Assembly: GCF_003261585.1 (NCBI RefSeq)
Contig: NZ_POVU01000023.1
Location: forward strand, 1-35,679
Source of the DNA: Acinetobacter sp. MB5
GTDB lineage: Bacteria; Pseudomonadota; Gammaproteobacteria; Pseudomonadales; Moraxellaceae
Direction of reading: 5' to 3'
Length of the DNA stretch: 35,679 nt
Made by a program: the position numbers and the translations under genes. The notes under the pieces were generated by a model. The model had not been told where the DNA came from. It worked only from the letters and a program-made list of their open reading frames with translations, and did no database searches. Shown piece by piece: positions 1 to 8,648 of the stretch (position 1 is the first letter of the stretch; each line of letters opens with the position of its first letter).

Positions 1-74
1 ATCAACTTAAAAACTTAACCTATCTAGCTAAGCCCTTGTTAATCAACAAGTTTTTATCTGCATCACCGCCGATG

Positions 75-109
75 GATACGCATTATAGAGGATTTAAAAC
101 GTCATGCAA
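75..109 (-). promoter_or_regulatory. Strong rRNA-operon-like promoter reading leftwards out of the window
   Basis: On the minus strand a -35 TTGCAT (104-109) and a perfect -10 TATAAT (82-87) are separated by 16 bases. A GCG discriminator follows, and A/T-rich DNA with A tracts lies upstream. Transcription would start near 75 and leave the window. No open reading frame of useful length starts in the first 74 bases on that strand. The -10/discriminator pattern resembles rRNA P1 promoters, so an rRNA operon (16S first) to the left is likely. That identity is inference; the promoter elements are visible. Confidence 0.6.
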
Positions 110-159
110 CCTTTTTTTCTCCCCAATATTGTCGTCTGTCCTTTTTTTATACCAATAAA

Positions 160-222
160 TTAATAAATAACTGTTATTTATTAACTTTTTATTTATGCGC
201 TAAAATTTCGTTTAGCGCATAA
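160..222. terminator. Two AT-rich hairpins between def and the leftward promoter
   Basis: Two perfect inverted repeats lie downstream of the def stop. One has 12-bp arms (193-204 and 211-222, 6-base loop). The other has 11-bp arms (160-170 and 174-184, 3-base loop). On the minus strand the second is followed by a T-rich TTTATT stretch. They probably end def transcription or insulate the promoter beyond, but neither has a classical GC stem plus long T tract, so terminator function is uncertain. Confidence 0.35.
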
Positions 223-229
223 TTTAAAC

Positions 230-760
230 TTATCGCTTTACTGCTACTTTTTCACGTTCACGACTACGTACAAGTTTCTCTATTTTTTCACGAGCACGTT
301 GGCGTTTTAAAGGTGATAAATAGTCAACAAACAATTTACCATTTAAGTGATCCATTTCATGCTGGATACAAACTGCCAATAAGCCATCGGCTTCAATCTC
401 AATTTTTTCGCCATCAAGATTTAAAGCTTCGATTTTGACGCGTGACGGACGTTCAACTTTATCGTATATTTGAGGAACTGACAGACAACCTTCTTCATAT
501 GGTTGAGTTTCTTCAGTTAATGATGTGACTTTAGGATTAATAAAAACTAAAGGTTGGTCTTTATCTTCAGATAAATCCATGACGATCAACTGAATATGAC
601 GATCAACTTGAGTTGCTGCCAAGCCAATGCCAGGAGCATCATACATTGTTTCAAACATATCTGCGGCAAGCTGACGAATTTCATCAGTAACGTCTTCAAC
701 AGGTTGTGCAATGGTACGCAGACGTGGGTCTGGGAAATTTAGAATGGGTAATAAGGCCAT
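230..760 (-). CDS. def: Peptide deformylase
   Basis: Removes the formyl group from the N-terminal methionine of new proteins in the cytoplasm, using a bound metal ion. All three family motifs are present: GIGLAATQV at residues 44-52, GCLSV at 91-95 with the metal-binding Cys92, and HEMDH at 134-138 with the two metal-binding His and the catalytic Glu. The length of 176 residues is typical. The start is supported by a strong Shine-Dalgarno AGGAGG about 8 bases upstream. In many gammaproteobacteria def is joined to fmt; here fmt lies about 29 kb away, and def is divergent from the LysM-dprA-tsaC genes. Confidence 0.97.
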   Translation of the reverse strand: MALLPILNFPDPRLRTIAQPVEDVTDEIRQLAADMFETMYDAPGIGLAATQVDRHIQLIVMDLSEDKDQPLVFINPKVTSLTEETQPYEEGCLSVPQIYDKVERPSRVKIEALNLDGEKIEIEADGLLAVCIQHEMDHLNGKLFVDYLSPLKRQRAREKIEKLVRSREREKVAVKR

Positions 761-874
761 ATGCCCTCCTCACAAATACCATTTATTTAACAGCCCTATG
801 AAGAACATGCTTCATAGAAAAATGTTAAGTAAGTTGGTTATTATAACGCAATTACAAATATCCATTTAGGAATT

Positions 875-2026
875 ATGATAATGAAAAAGGTTTTAAAGGG
901 GACCACCTTGGGGTTAAAAAAGCATGCCCTTGCTGTAGCTTTAGGTATGGGCTTGGGTCTAGGCAGTATCTCTATGGTCAATGCAGCATCTCCAAATACT
1001 GCACCATCAAGTTTAAAAACCAATGCCCCTCATGTTTATGTGGTTCGTAAAGGGGATACGCTTTGGGATATCGCAGGTAAGTTTCTGAAAAAGCCTTGGC
1101 GCTGGCCTGAGATCTGGGCACATAACCGTCATGTCAAGAATCCTCACTGGATTTATCCAGGTGACCGTTTATTACTTTGCTCTTTTCAAGGAAAACCTTT
1201 GGTCGGAAAAGATGAAGGTGATGGCTGTGAAGGTATTATTCGACGCCATATAGGTGCGATTAACTTAAAACCACAAGTTCGCGTTGAATCTTTAGATAAT
1301 GCGATTCCTGTCATTAATCTAAGTGATATCGAAGTCTGGTTATACCGTACAAATATTGTTGCACCTGCATCATTGACCAATACACCCTATATAGTCGGTG
1401 CTGCTGATGACCGTTTACTCGGTGGTAGCGGGCAAAAAGTCTATGCTCGAGGCAATGGTTTAGCTGTTGGTCAGCAATATGGAATTTACCGACAAACCGA
1501 ACCGTATTTAATGAAAGATGCGCATGGCAAAGAATACAATGCTGGCGTTGAGTTATTACAAGTTGCCAGTGCAACCTCAACTGCTGAAAATGAGTCTGGT
1601 GACATTACAACTTTAGAAGTCACCAAGAGTTACAATCAGGAAATTCGTCGCGGTGACTTAATTTTACCTGAATATGAAAGTGACCTTCCTTCGACTTTCT
1701 ACCCGACAGCACAAAATGAAGTCACTTCTGGTGCCAAAATCATTCGTGTTCTTGGCTCTATTGGTGAAGCAGCAAAACGTAGTGTAGTGACTATTGACCG
1801 TGGTTTACTTGAAGGTGCAAAACCTGGTCAAATATTCAGCATTTACCAAAAGGGTGAAATTGTTCCAGATATTAAAACAGGTAAACCCGTCATCCTGCCT
1901 CAAGAAGAAATCGGTCATTTAATGATTTTTAAAACATTTGATCATTTAAGTTATGCCTATGTATTAGATAGCAGTGTACCAATCAAAGTGGGTGCCTCTA
2001 TTCAAGCGCCATCTGACTCAGAGTAA
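875..2026 (+). CDS. LysM domain-containing secreted protein
   Basis: A 383-residue exported protein with an N-terminal signal peptide (about residues 1-38, ending near VNAAS) and one LysM domain at about 52-101 containing the typical KGDTLWDIA and the IYPGDRLLL end. LysM domains bind peptidoglycan, so it likely sits in the periplasm at the wall. The remaining ~280 residues contain no domain I can name. An ATG at 881 (MKKVLKG) is an equally good start: TAGG at 867-870 is 4 bases from the first ATG and 10 from the second. LysM proteins of this kind are often found just upstream of dprA, and here the gap to dprA is 8 bases, suggesting co-transcription. Confidence 0.88.
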   Translation: MIMKKVLKGTTLGLKKHALAVALGMGLGLGSISMVNAASPNTAPSSLKTNAPHVYVVRKGDTLWDIAGKFLKKPWRWPEIWAHNRHVKNPHWIYPGDRLLLCSFQGKPLVGKDEGDGCEGIIRRHIGAINLKPQVRVESLDNAIPVINLSDIEVWLYRTNIVAPASLTNTPYIVGAADDRLLGGSGQKVYARGNGLAVGQQYGIYRQTEPYLMKDAHGKEYNAGVELLQVASATSTAENESGDITTLEVTKSYNQEIRRGDLILPEYESDLPSTFYPTAQNEVTSGAKIIRVLGSIGEAAKRSVVTIDRGLLEGAKPGQIFSIYQKGEIVPDIKTGKPVILPQEEIGHLMIFKTFDHLSYAYVLDSSVPIKVGASIQAPSDSE

Positions 2027-2034
2027 GGTGACCT

Positions 2035-3177
2035 ATGTTGAATCAAATCAGCAAGCTTCAGTTCGACAGTATTCGCTTGTGGTATTTGGTTCAACATTCC
2101 CTATCGAGTTATCAACATCTGATTGATTATTTTGGAAGTGCTGAACAGGCAACCTCAACTGCTAACTTGCAACGTTGGGCAAATGCAGGCGTTCATAAAA
2201 ATCATGTTCAACGTGCCCAACATTTTCAAGAAACAAGTGAACAGCAAAAATTTCAGAAAATAATTGACTGTTTACAACAGCATTGTGACTTTATTTGTCT
2301 TGCAGAAGAAAGTCATTATCCTAAACAGCTACTTCCTTATTCAGATAAACCACCAATTTTGTTTGGGCAAGGCCCTCTATTCAATTTAAGCCAACCTCAA
2401 ATTGCAATTGTGGGTAGCCGCAAGGCCAGCTCGCATGGTTTACAGCTCAGTTATGATTTTGCTTATTATCTGGCAGACAAAGGTTTCTTTATTACCAGTG
2501 GTCTGGCTCAAGGCATTGATCAGGCCGCGCATAGTGCTGGACTGAAACATCAACGTACAATTGCTGTCATGGCAACGGGTATTGAGCAAACTTATCCTTC
2601 ACAGCACATCAACTTACGACAACAAATTGTTGATAATGGTGGCTCTGTGATTACCGAGTTTCTACCCTTTACCAAGCCTTTGCAGCACAATTTTCCAAGG
2701 CGTAATCGAATTGTGAGTGGTCTGAGTTTAGGAGTGCTTGTTGCTGAGGCAGCTTTAGAAAGTGGTTCTTTAATCACAGCCAAACTTGCGGCTGAACAAG
2801 GTAAGCAGATTTTTGCCATTCCTGGACATATTTACAGTGAGCATCATCGAGGATGCCACCAGCTGATTCGTGAAGGTGCAACACTGGTCGACCATCCTGA
2901 ACAGATCATTGAAGATTTAGCATTACCGACTCAATGGCAAGTGCAACAACAAGACATTCAAAACAGCGTTACTTCAGAAATCCCATCTCATTTACATGAC
3001 TTATATCAACAACTAGACTGGGTTGGACAAGACCTTGACCAACTTGCCATACAAGTTCATTTGACTCCCGATATACTGACCGCCCAACTCATGGAATTAG
3101 AACTTTTAGGCTTGTGCTTGCAACAGGCCGGGCGTTATAGTCGTTGCCGTGCAGCAACTGCACCCTGCTTTTCTTAA
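2035..3177 (+). CDS. dprA: DNA-processing protein DprA
   Basis: Loads RecA onto incoming single-stranded DNA during natural transformation. The Rossmann-like core is clear: the SRKASSHG segment, TSGLAQGIDQAAH, NFPRRNRIVSGLS and the ESGSLITAKLAAEQGK stretch. A C-terminal ~70-residue region fits the winged-helix (DML1-like) domain of the family. At 380 residues it has normal length. It follows the LysM gene by 8 bases and precedes tsaC by 22 bases, so the three are probably one operon. The gene appears intact, consistent with the natural competence common in Acinetobacter. Confidence 0.96.
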   Translation: MLNQISKLQFDSIRLWYLVQHSLSSYQHLIDYFGSAEQATSTANLQRWANAGVHKNHVQRAQHFQETSEQQKFQKIIDCLQQHCDFICLAEESHYPKQLLPYSDKPPILFGQGPLFNLSQPQIAIVGSRKASSHGLQLSYDFAYYLADKGFFITSGLAQGIDQAAHSAGLKHQRTIAVMATGIEQTYPSQHINLRQQIVDNGGSVITEFLPFTKPLQHNFPRRNRIVSGLSLGVLVAEAALESGSLITAKLAAEQGKQIFAIPGHIYSEHHRGCHQLIREGATLVDHPEQIIEDLALPTQWQVQQQDIQNSVTSEIPSHLHDLYQQLDWVGQDLDQLAIQVHLTPDILTAQLMELELLGLCLQQAGRYSRCRAATAPCFS

Positions 3178-3199
3178 ATTCTTCATAGAGCGTAAAAAC

Positions 3200-3769
3200 A
3201 TGATCACCAATTCAGTGGCACGTGCCGCCGAGCTTTTGCAGCACGGCCAAGTATTAGCCTATCCAACTGAAGCTGTTTGGGGTTTAGGCTGTGACCCAAT
3301 GAATCAGCAAGCTTTTCAACGTATTTTAGAATTAAAGCAACGACCAATTGAAAAAGGGGTGATTCTCCTCGCTAGTGATGTTGAGCAAGTTGAAGCTCTG
3401 CTTGCCCCTCTCGAGAGCTCACGCCAACAAGAAATTATTGCCAGCTGGCATAACCGTCAGGCCGATGAACGTGGTCTTACATGGCTGCTCCCGAATCAGG
3501 ATGTCATTCCTGAATGGATTACAGGGCAGCATCCACGAGTCGCTGTACGTGTCACTAATCACCCACTGTGCCAACAGCTGTGCCGCGCATTTGGCAGTTT
3601 TATTGTTTCGACCAGTGCCAATCCCGCAGGTTTAGACCCTGCGCGTAATTTTGCTGAAGCACAACACTATTTTGATGATCAATTGAACTATCTGACAGGT
3701 GATTTAGGTCTAAGCCCTTTACCAAGCCGAATTATTGATGCTGTAACTGGTCAAATCATTCGAGATTAA
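3200..3769 (+). CDS. tsaC: Threonylcarbamoyl-AMP synthase (TsaC/YrdC/Sua5 family)
   Basis: Makes threonylcarbamoyl-AMP from threonine, bicarbonate and ATP, the first step towards the t6A37 modification of ANN-decoding tRNAs. The AYPTEAVWGLGCDP segment near the N-terminus, the KQRPIEKGVILL segment and the SFIVSTSANPAG motif are family hallmarks. I start it at ATG 3200, giving 189 residues as in E. coli TsaC. The reading frame is open further upstream to 3149, but that would overlap the end of dprA and add residues the family lacks. No Sua5 C-terminal domain is present, so this is the short TsaC form. Confidence 0.94.
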   Translation: MITNSVARAAELLQHGQVLAYPTEAVWGLGCDPMNQQAFQRILELKQRPIEKGVILLASDVEQVEALLAPLESSRQQEIIASWHNRQADERGLTWLLPNQDVIPEWITGQHPRVAVRVTNHPLCQQLCRAFGSFIVSTSANPAGLDPARNFAEAQHYFDDQLNYLTGDLGLSPLPSRIIDAVTGQIIRD

Positions 3770-3794
3770 GTGTTTTTTCTGATTAATTTTAAGC

Positions 3795-3829
3795 AAAAAA
3801 AAGCTCAGCCAAAAGGTAGTAGGCTGAGC
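3795..3829 (-). terminator. Rho-independent terminator of the small-RNA candidate
   Basis: An 8-bp GC-rich stem (GCTCAGCC with GGCTGAGC) and an 11-base loop are followed on the minus strand by eight T. The T tract lies on the minus-strand side only, so it does not serve tsaC. dsbB already has its own terminator at 4072-4103, which points to a separate minus-strand transcript between them. Confidence 0.8.
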
Positions 3830-3898
3830 GGAAACGGCAGGATGTTTTCACATCTAGAGGGTTTCAATCCGAAGTCATATGACCTCTTCATTAGAACT
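3795..3898 (-). ncRNA. Candidate small RNA (about 100 nt)
   Basis: The gap between tsaC and dsbB holds a complete small transcription unit on the minus strand. A promoter (-35 TTTTCA at 3928-3933, 17-base spacer, -10 CATAAT at 3905-3910) predicts a start near 3898. Downstream come an imperfect hairpin around the palindrome GTCATATGAC (3874-3883), a 5-bp stem closed by a GAAA tetraloop (3841-3854), and a rho-independent terminator (stem 3803-3810/3822-3829, then eight T). No open reading frame fits. I do not recognise an Rfam family. Expression is inferred from these signals only. Confidence 0.55.
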
Positions 3899-3904
3899 GT
3901 TTTG

Positions 3905-3933
3905 ATTATGACGAAAAGCAAATAATTTGAAAA
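3905..3933 (-). promoter_or_regulatory. Sigma-70-type promoter for the small-RNA candidate
   Basis: On the minus strand -35 TTTTCA (4 of 6 consensus bases) and -10 CATAAT (5 of 6) have the ideal 17-base spacing. The predicted start lies about 7 bases beyond, just before the structured region. Confidence 0.45.
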
Positions 3934-4071
3934 ATAGTTTTTACGTCTAAGTCGACTTTTTTACTCTGATTTATTTAATCTTAAATACTGGCCAGATCAA
4001 AGCACCTGTTGAAAGTAAAATAGACCGCTGATTTTATGTCTATTCTTTCTGATTTTTTTACAGTTGATATA

Positions 4072-4103
4072 AAAAAACGACCAGAACAGTTTGGTCGTTT
4101 TTT
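4072..4103. terminator. Bidirectional terminator between the small-RNA candidate and dsbB
   Basis: A 12-bp stem (4072-4083 with 4092-4103) encloses an 8-base loop. The arms carry A6/T6 ends, so a T tract follows the GC core on either strand. It lies 18 bases after the dsbB stop and fits termination of dsbB. Confidence 0.85.
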
Positions 4104-4121
4104 ATTTCATTAGACTATTGT

Positions 4122-4616
4122 TTAAGTATTTCGGCGTAGCATTTGCCAGATACAAACAATCAATAGGAATGAAAAGAACACAAAAGACCATACAGAAAGC
4201 GGTTGTCCCAAGAATGTCCAATCAATTTTGGCGCATTCACCTGAACCTGTCAGTACTTCAGAAAGCACTTCTTTCAGTGGCAGGACATTCACCAAGTAGT
4301 TTAATCCAGGACCACAACTCGGGACTTGATCGGCAGGCAAATGTTGCAGCCAGATTTGACGCCCAGCCACCGAAACAGACCAAAGCATGCCTAAACCTGC
4401 CAAGAATGCATAAACTCGCTTAAAGGCAGGAGATGCAGGATTGTGAATCAGCGCAATCAAGGCGATAAAGCCCATTGCCATCAGACCTAAACGCTGAAAA
4501 ATACACAATGGGCATGGTTCTAAACCTGTGACATGCTCAAGATAAAGCGCAAATGACATGCCGACAATAGTTGCCAATACCAACAAGGCATTGACTAAAC
4601 GATAACTCAAGCGCAA
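4122..4616 (-). CDS. dsbB: Disulfide bond formation protein B
   Basis: Inner-membrane protein that reoxidises DsbA and passes electrons to quinone. It has the four transmembrane segments and the two periplasmic cysteine pairs of the family: Cys35-Cys38 (CPLC) in the first loop and Cys101/Cys128 in the second. Length, 164 residues, is typical. It lies 20 bases downstream of gshA on the same strand, so the two thiol-related genes are probably co-transcribed, ending at the terminator at 4072-4103. Confidence 0.96.
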   Translation of the reverse strand: MRLSYRLVNALLVLATIVGMSFALYLEHVTGLEPCPLCIFQRLGLMAMGFIALIALIHNPASPAFKRVYAFLAGLGMLWSVSVAGRQIWLQHLPADQVPSCGPGLNYLVNVLPLKEVLSEVLTGSGECAKIDWTFLGQPLSVWSFVFFSFLLIVCIWQMLRRNT

Positions 4617-4636
4617 ATGCTTTCCCCTTTTTATTT

Positions 4637-6214
4637 TTAGCGAAAGTTCGCCAGATATTCTGTAAATGTAGGTTGTGAAGTCTGTTCAAGTTGCTGCTGC
4701 TGTTGCAAAGAAACCCCAACCAGTTTGTCAAAGTATTCTTGCTTTTCAGCCGTTAAATCATGATGCTGATAAGCTTGTGTATGCTGTTCAGCGAGCTGAG
4801 TGCCCAAACGCCACGTCCCCCCTGCCTGCAACATATCTCGAATGACTTGAGCTGACAGTGTCGTTTGTGGGTCATCAATGCGTTGCTGCATCAGTGTGAG
4901 CGCATCGGCATACAATTGTGTCTGCTCAATTTCATCTAATAAAGCCGCAACAGGACGCATTGCATCTAAATGCAACTGCAACCAGTCTGCAATAGCATAG
5001 CTGGTGCTTAAGCTTTGAATAGTGGCATTTTCAGCACGCCCACGTTCCACAACTTCTGCTTGATTTTTCTCAATCAGCTCTTGTTCTTCAACAGAGATTT
5101 CAGGACTGTCTTGTAACAAACAGTACAAAGCCAAACTTTCCAAGAATGCTGCACTTGAGCTTTCGATCCCAATTTCACTATACGGATTGACATCTACAGC
5201 GCGCAATTCAATATACGCGACACCACGTTTTGCCAAAGCTTCCGACGGCGTTTCGCTACCTTGTGGGACTTGTTTTGGGCGTACTAAACTGTAGTATTCA
5301 TTTTCAATTTGCAAAATGTGGTCATTAATCTGGATTGGCTCACCTTGAGCATCATCTAAACCGAGTTCACTAAATGCAGGATAAGGCGTTTTCACTGCGG
5401 CCTGTAAGCCCTGCAAATAGCCTGTTAAGTTATTGTAATGAATGCCTAACTGTTTTTGTGCCGAGTTTTGATAACCATGACGACCCATACGTAGTGCAGT
5501 TGCATATGGCAAATGCAATGTCCCACCAATTAATGACTGAAGTTTATGTTCACGTCCAATCAAAAAGGTTTTACAGACCGTTGGACTCGCCCCCAATAAA
5601 TACATCACCATTGGGGTCAGGCGAATAAAATTACGGATCAAACCAAAATAGCGATGACTACGATAATCTTGAAGGCTTAAAGCTTTTAATGCTGGATCTT
5701 GTTCATGCTGCTGCAAGCGTTCAAACAACTGGTCAGGAAATGAGACGTTGTAATGTACCCCTGCAATGGTTTGCATACGGCGACCATAACGTACACCCAA
5801 TCCCTTACGATACAACGTCTTGAAACGTCCAATATTGGATGAGCCATACTCTGCCAGGGGAATCTGTTCTTCATCTTGATCGAGCATACATGGCATCGAC
5901 ATTGGCCAAAGCTTTTCACCCTCAGGTAAATGCTGATCGGCAACATGATGAATATCGCTTAAATAATTCAGTGCAGCCGCTATATTGTGCTGCGGAGGAG
6001 TAATAAATTCTAATAATGCTTCTGAATAATCGGTGGTAATGTGCGGATGGGTTAAAGCTGAACCCAAAGAGACAGGATGTGGTTGTTGTGACAAATAGCC
6101 ATCTTGCTGCATACGTAAAGCTTCACGTTCAATACCACGCAGCATTCCCGTGACTACAGATGCGTCTACCCAACTTGGCACAATAGTTTGAGAAACGGCA
6201 TTGGGTTGACTCAT
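4637..6214 (-). CDS. gshA: Glutamate-cysteine ligase
   Basis: Joins glutamate and cysteine with ATP to form gamma-glutamylcysteine, the first and usually limiting step of glutathione synthesis. The 525-residue length and sequence match the proteobacterial type 1 enzyme (GshA), including the N-terminal GIEREALRM, the EALLEFITPP segment and the AYIELRAVDVNPYSEIGI stretch. The second enzyme, gshB, is not in the window. A -10 TATAAT on the minus strand at 6263-6268 may belong to its promoter; I see no well-spaced -35. Confidence 0.96.
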   Translation of the reverse strand: MSQPNAVSQTIVPSWVDASVVTGMLRGIEREALRMQQDGYLSQQPHPVSLGSALTHPHITTDYSEALLEFITPPQHNIAAALNYLSDIHHVADQHLPEGEKLWPMSMPCMLDQDEEQIPLAEYGSSNIGRFKTLYRKGLGVRYGRRMQTIAGVHYNVSFPDQLFERLQQHEQDPALKALSLQDYRSHRYFGLIRNFIRLTPMVMYLLGASPTVCKTFLIGREHKLQSLIGGTLHLPYATALRMGRHGYQNSAQKQLGIHYNNLTGYLQGLQAAVKTPYPAFSELGLDDAQGEPIQINDHILQIENEYYSLVRPKQVPQGSETPSEALAKRGVAYIELRAVDVNPYSEIGIESSSAAFLESLALYCLLQDSPEISVEEQELIEKNQAEVVERGRAENATIQSLSTSYAIADWLQLHLDAMRPVAALLDEIEQTQLYADALTLMQQRIDDPQTTLSAQVIRDMLQAGGTWRLGTQLAEQHTQAYQHHDLTAEKQEYFDKLVGVSLQQQQQLEQTSQPTFTEYLANFR

Positions 6215-6741
6215 GTTCTTTACTCACTCGAATTAAAATGCTTATCCAGATCAAACGGACAAATTATACTGATTATCATGACAGTAAGTATCAAATAATG
6301 ACAGCGTGCTTGGGTCGCACAAAATTGTACCCATAAACGGTCATTTAGATGCATGAAAAATGTGAATTGTATTGAAAAATAATTGCAAAGTACGGCTTGA
6401 TACAGAACAAAAATGAAAATGGTCAATACAGCAAAAGTCGCTTGTAACTTTGCCTATAGTCACTTTATACAGCATCATCAATAATGTTTAAAAAATAAAT
6501 ATATAAAACAATATTTTAAAAAATTATAGAAGCTGGTTTGTATACTGATTATTCATCATCAATTCACAATCATGGCTGAAGATTATGCGGTTGTATTACA
6601 ACAAAATCTCCATTGACTCTCTTGAGCATGATCTTCATGGTGATGGATATAGGGCCACTACAGCAGAACAACAAGTCACATTTTTATAATGTATTGATGA
6701 TCAAGGATTTTTAATAAAATCTTTCATTTTGGAGCAGTCAC
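6215..6741. other. Intergenic region without a convincing gene
   Basis: These 527 bases separate the divergent gshA and lipoprotein genes. They are AT-rich, especially 6481-6535, and should hold both promoters. Only the minus-strand TATAAT at 6263-6268 stands out. Short frames exist (for example 34 codons at 6585-6689) but lack a ribosome binding site and recognisable content. Confidence 0.5.
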
Positions 6742-7287
6742 ATGAACAAGTTAATTCCATGTCTGAGCTTAAGTCTTGCACTCGGTCTGTCCGCCTGTAG
6801 TACTTTGCCCAGAAAACCCCACACATTTGACCAGCTAGGACAATTTTCTAGCTACCCGCTCAACAACCAGACTTACCGTATAGGCTTTAAAGCAACATCA
6901 AATTTGAGCTATGGAACAGCCGAAGAAATTACCCTAGTTAAAGCAGCTCAGACCACAGTGAAAAATGGTTTCCGCTACTTTAAAGTTCTCAATGATCCAA
7001 GCAACCGTACCCAGCAACCACCGCGCAAGGCTGTGGTCTATCCTGACCCGATGTTCTATCCCTACTCTTTCCGTCACCCAGGATTTTATGACCCATGGTA
7101 CAACATGCCTCAGGTCATAACCATTGACCCTGTCGAAGTGTCCTATACAATTGAATGTTATAAAGATCAGAAAAATATCCCGAGTGATGCCTTTGATGCC
7201 ACTCTGATTTTAAAATCAATCGGACAAAAATATGGGGTCAGTACCACAGGTGAAGTGCTACCACCTGCACCGCCACAGCCTCATTAA
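6742..7287 (+). CDS. Outer-membrane-type lipoprotein of unknown function (possibly CC0125/CC1285 family)
   Basis: The N-terminus is a lipoprotein signal peptide with the lipobox LSAC and the lipidated Cys19, so the mature protein is membrane-anchored on the periplasmic side. The 181-residue protein has a central proline/tyrosine/phenylalanine-rich stretch (about residues 96-130, including YPDPMFYPYSFRHPGFYDPW). A small C-terminal beta-rich part and a proline tail follow. The layout recalls the CC0125/CC1285 lipoprotein family, which has no assigned function; this is a weak match from memory. A GGAG lies 7 bases before the ATG. It precedes the DUF445 gene by 23 bases. Confidence 0.85.
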   Translation: MNKLIPCLSLSLALGLSACSTLPRKPHTFDQLGQFSSYPLNNQTYRIGFKATSNLSYGTAEEITLVKAAQTTVKNGFRYFKVLNDPSNRTQQPPRKAVVYPDPMFYPYSFRHPGFYDPWYNMPQVITIDPVEVSYTIECYKDQKNIPSDAFDATLILKSIGQKYGVSTTGEVLPPAPPQPH

Positions 7288-7310
7288 TCTCGCCCTATTA
7301 GGAATCAAAC

Positions 7311-8624
7311 ATGAGTCTACCCACGCCAACAAGCTCAACATTGACCAGTTTACAACGCAGTAAGCGCTTTGCAGGCATTGCACTGGTCATGGCCATTGTG
7401 GCGTGGTTGATCTTAATGGTATTGGCAAAATTCTTGCCTGATTATGCTTGGCTGATTCATATTCTGATGTTGGGTGCTGAAGCAGGCGTGGTAGGTGGTT
7501 TAGCGGACTGGTATGCGATTACCGTGCTATTTCGCAACCCATTTGGGAAGATGCCGATTCCGCGTTTCCTGCTCGACCATACCGAAATCATTCCGCGAAA
7601 TAAAGCCCGAATTGCCGAGTCGATGGGACGTTTCGTACAGGAAAATTTTTTATCGCCTGAAGTTGTGGAACGTAGCCTCAAACAAACTGATTTAAGTTTG
7701 AGTGTTGGACGCTGGCTGGCGAACCCGAAAAACAATAGCCAAGTCACTCAACTGATGCAGCAAAGCCTGCCACAAGTGCTGGACTTTGTTGGGCAAGAAC
7801 AAATTGCAGAATTTATTCAAAGTAACAGTGTTCAATGGGTACGTAGCACTCAAATCAATAACTTAGCCAGTGAAATGTTACGTGCAGTTTTGGACAATGA
7901 CTTTCATCAGGACTTGTTACAGCATGGTCTGGACTTGGCACATGACTGGGTGACATTTCATCCTGAGCAGACTCGTGAACTCACTCAGCGAATTTTTCAG
8001 GAACTCGGTGTTTGGAAAATTGCCAAAGGCTTCAACTGGATTGGCATTGACGTACAACAACGCATGATTGACAGTTTGGTCGAGAAAGTCGAAGCCATGC
8101 TGGCTGATCCTGAACATCCATGGCGACAATATGTCGAAAACTATGCCCAAACCTTGATGCTGGAACTGCGTGACCCAGAAAGTCATGCCAGTCTGCGCCT
8201 GAATGCCACCAAGAATGCCCTGCTCGATAGTCCTCAAATGCTGAACTTCATTAGTGGTGCAGTGGTGATTTTATGCAATGCCATCAAACAAGATCTACAA
8301 AAAGAACAATCAGGGATTGCACAAAACGTGCGAGCAGCGATTGAGCTGGTCGGACAAAATCTCATGGAAAATGACAAGGTTCGTGAAATTCTCAATCAAC
8401 GCTTGAGTCAACTTGCGATTCAGCTCAGCGACCAATACAGCAACAAAGTCATTCGCTTTATTAGCCAGCGGATTCATGAATGGGATTCCTCAGAAATGAT
8501 CGGCAAGATTGAAAACGAAGTCGGTGGCGATTTGCATATGATTCGGGTCAACGGCGTGATCGTTGGCGCATTTATTGGGTTATGCTTGGGGATCATTCGC
8601 GCAGCGGTTGAATACCTGATTTAA
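7311..8624 (+). CDS. DUF445 family membrane protein
   Basis: A 437-residue protein with hydrophobic segments at the N-terminus (about residues 22-42 and 49-75) and one at the C-terminus (about 415-435). These flank a long, mostly helical soluble middle. The motif GGLADWYAITVLFRNPFG near residue 62 and the C-terminal INGVIVG-like segment (here VNGVIVGAFIGLCLGII) are typical of DUF445 (COG2733, YjiN-like). The function of this family is not established. It lies 24 bases ahead of the aminotransferase gene. Confidence 0.9.
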   Translation: MSLPTPTSSTLTSLQRSKRFAGIALVMAIVAWLILMVLAKFLPDYAWLIHILMLGAEAGVVGGLADWYAITVLFRNPFGKMPIPRFLLDHTEIIPRNKARIAESMGRFVQENFLSPEVVERSLKQTDLSLSVGRWLANPKNNSQVTQLMQQSLPQVLDFVGQEQIAEFIQSNSVQWVRSTQINNLASEMLRAVLDNDFHQDLLQHGLDLAHDWVTFHPEQTRELTQRIFQELGVWKIAKGFNWIGIDVQQRMIDSLVEKVEAMLADPEHPWRQYVENYAQTLMLELRDPESHASLRLNATKNALLDSPQMLNFISGAVVILCNAIKQDLQKEQSGIAQNVRAAIELVGQNLMENDKVREILNQRLSQLAIQLSDQYSNKVIRFISQRIHEWDSSEMIGKIENEVGGDLHMIRVNGVIVGAFIGLCLGIIRAAVEYLI

Positions 8625-8648
8625 CATCAAAAATTAGAGAAAAAATTC

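Noticed and set aside
35..55. CTTGTT/AACAAG hairpin with T5 as a plus-strand terminator
   Set aside because: Short AT-rich stem lying within the predicted leader of the leftward promoter; more likely part of that leader.
6220..6426. 68-codon minus-strand frame upstream of gshA
   Set aside because: Hydrophobic, cysteine-scattered sequence in AT-rich DNA, overlapping the likely gshA promoter; probably chance.
6585..6689. 34-codon frame ahead of the lipoprotein gene
   Set aside because: No ribosome binding site and no recognisable content. Its protein-like stretch might be a gene remnant, but the support is too thin.
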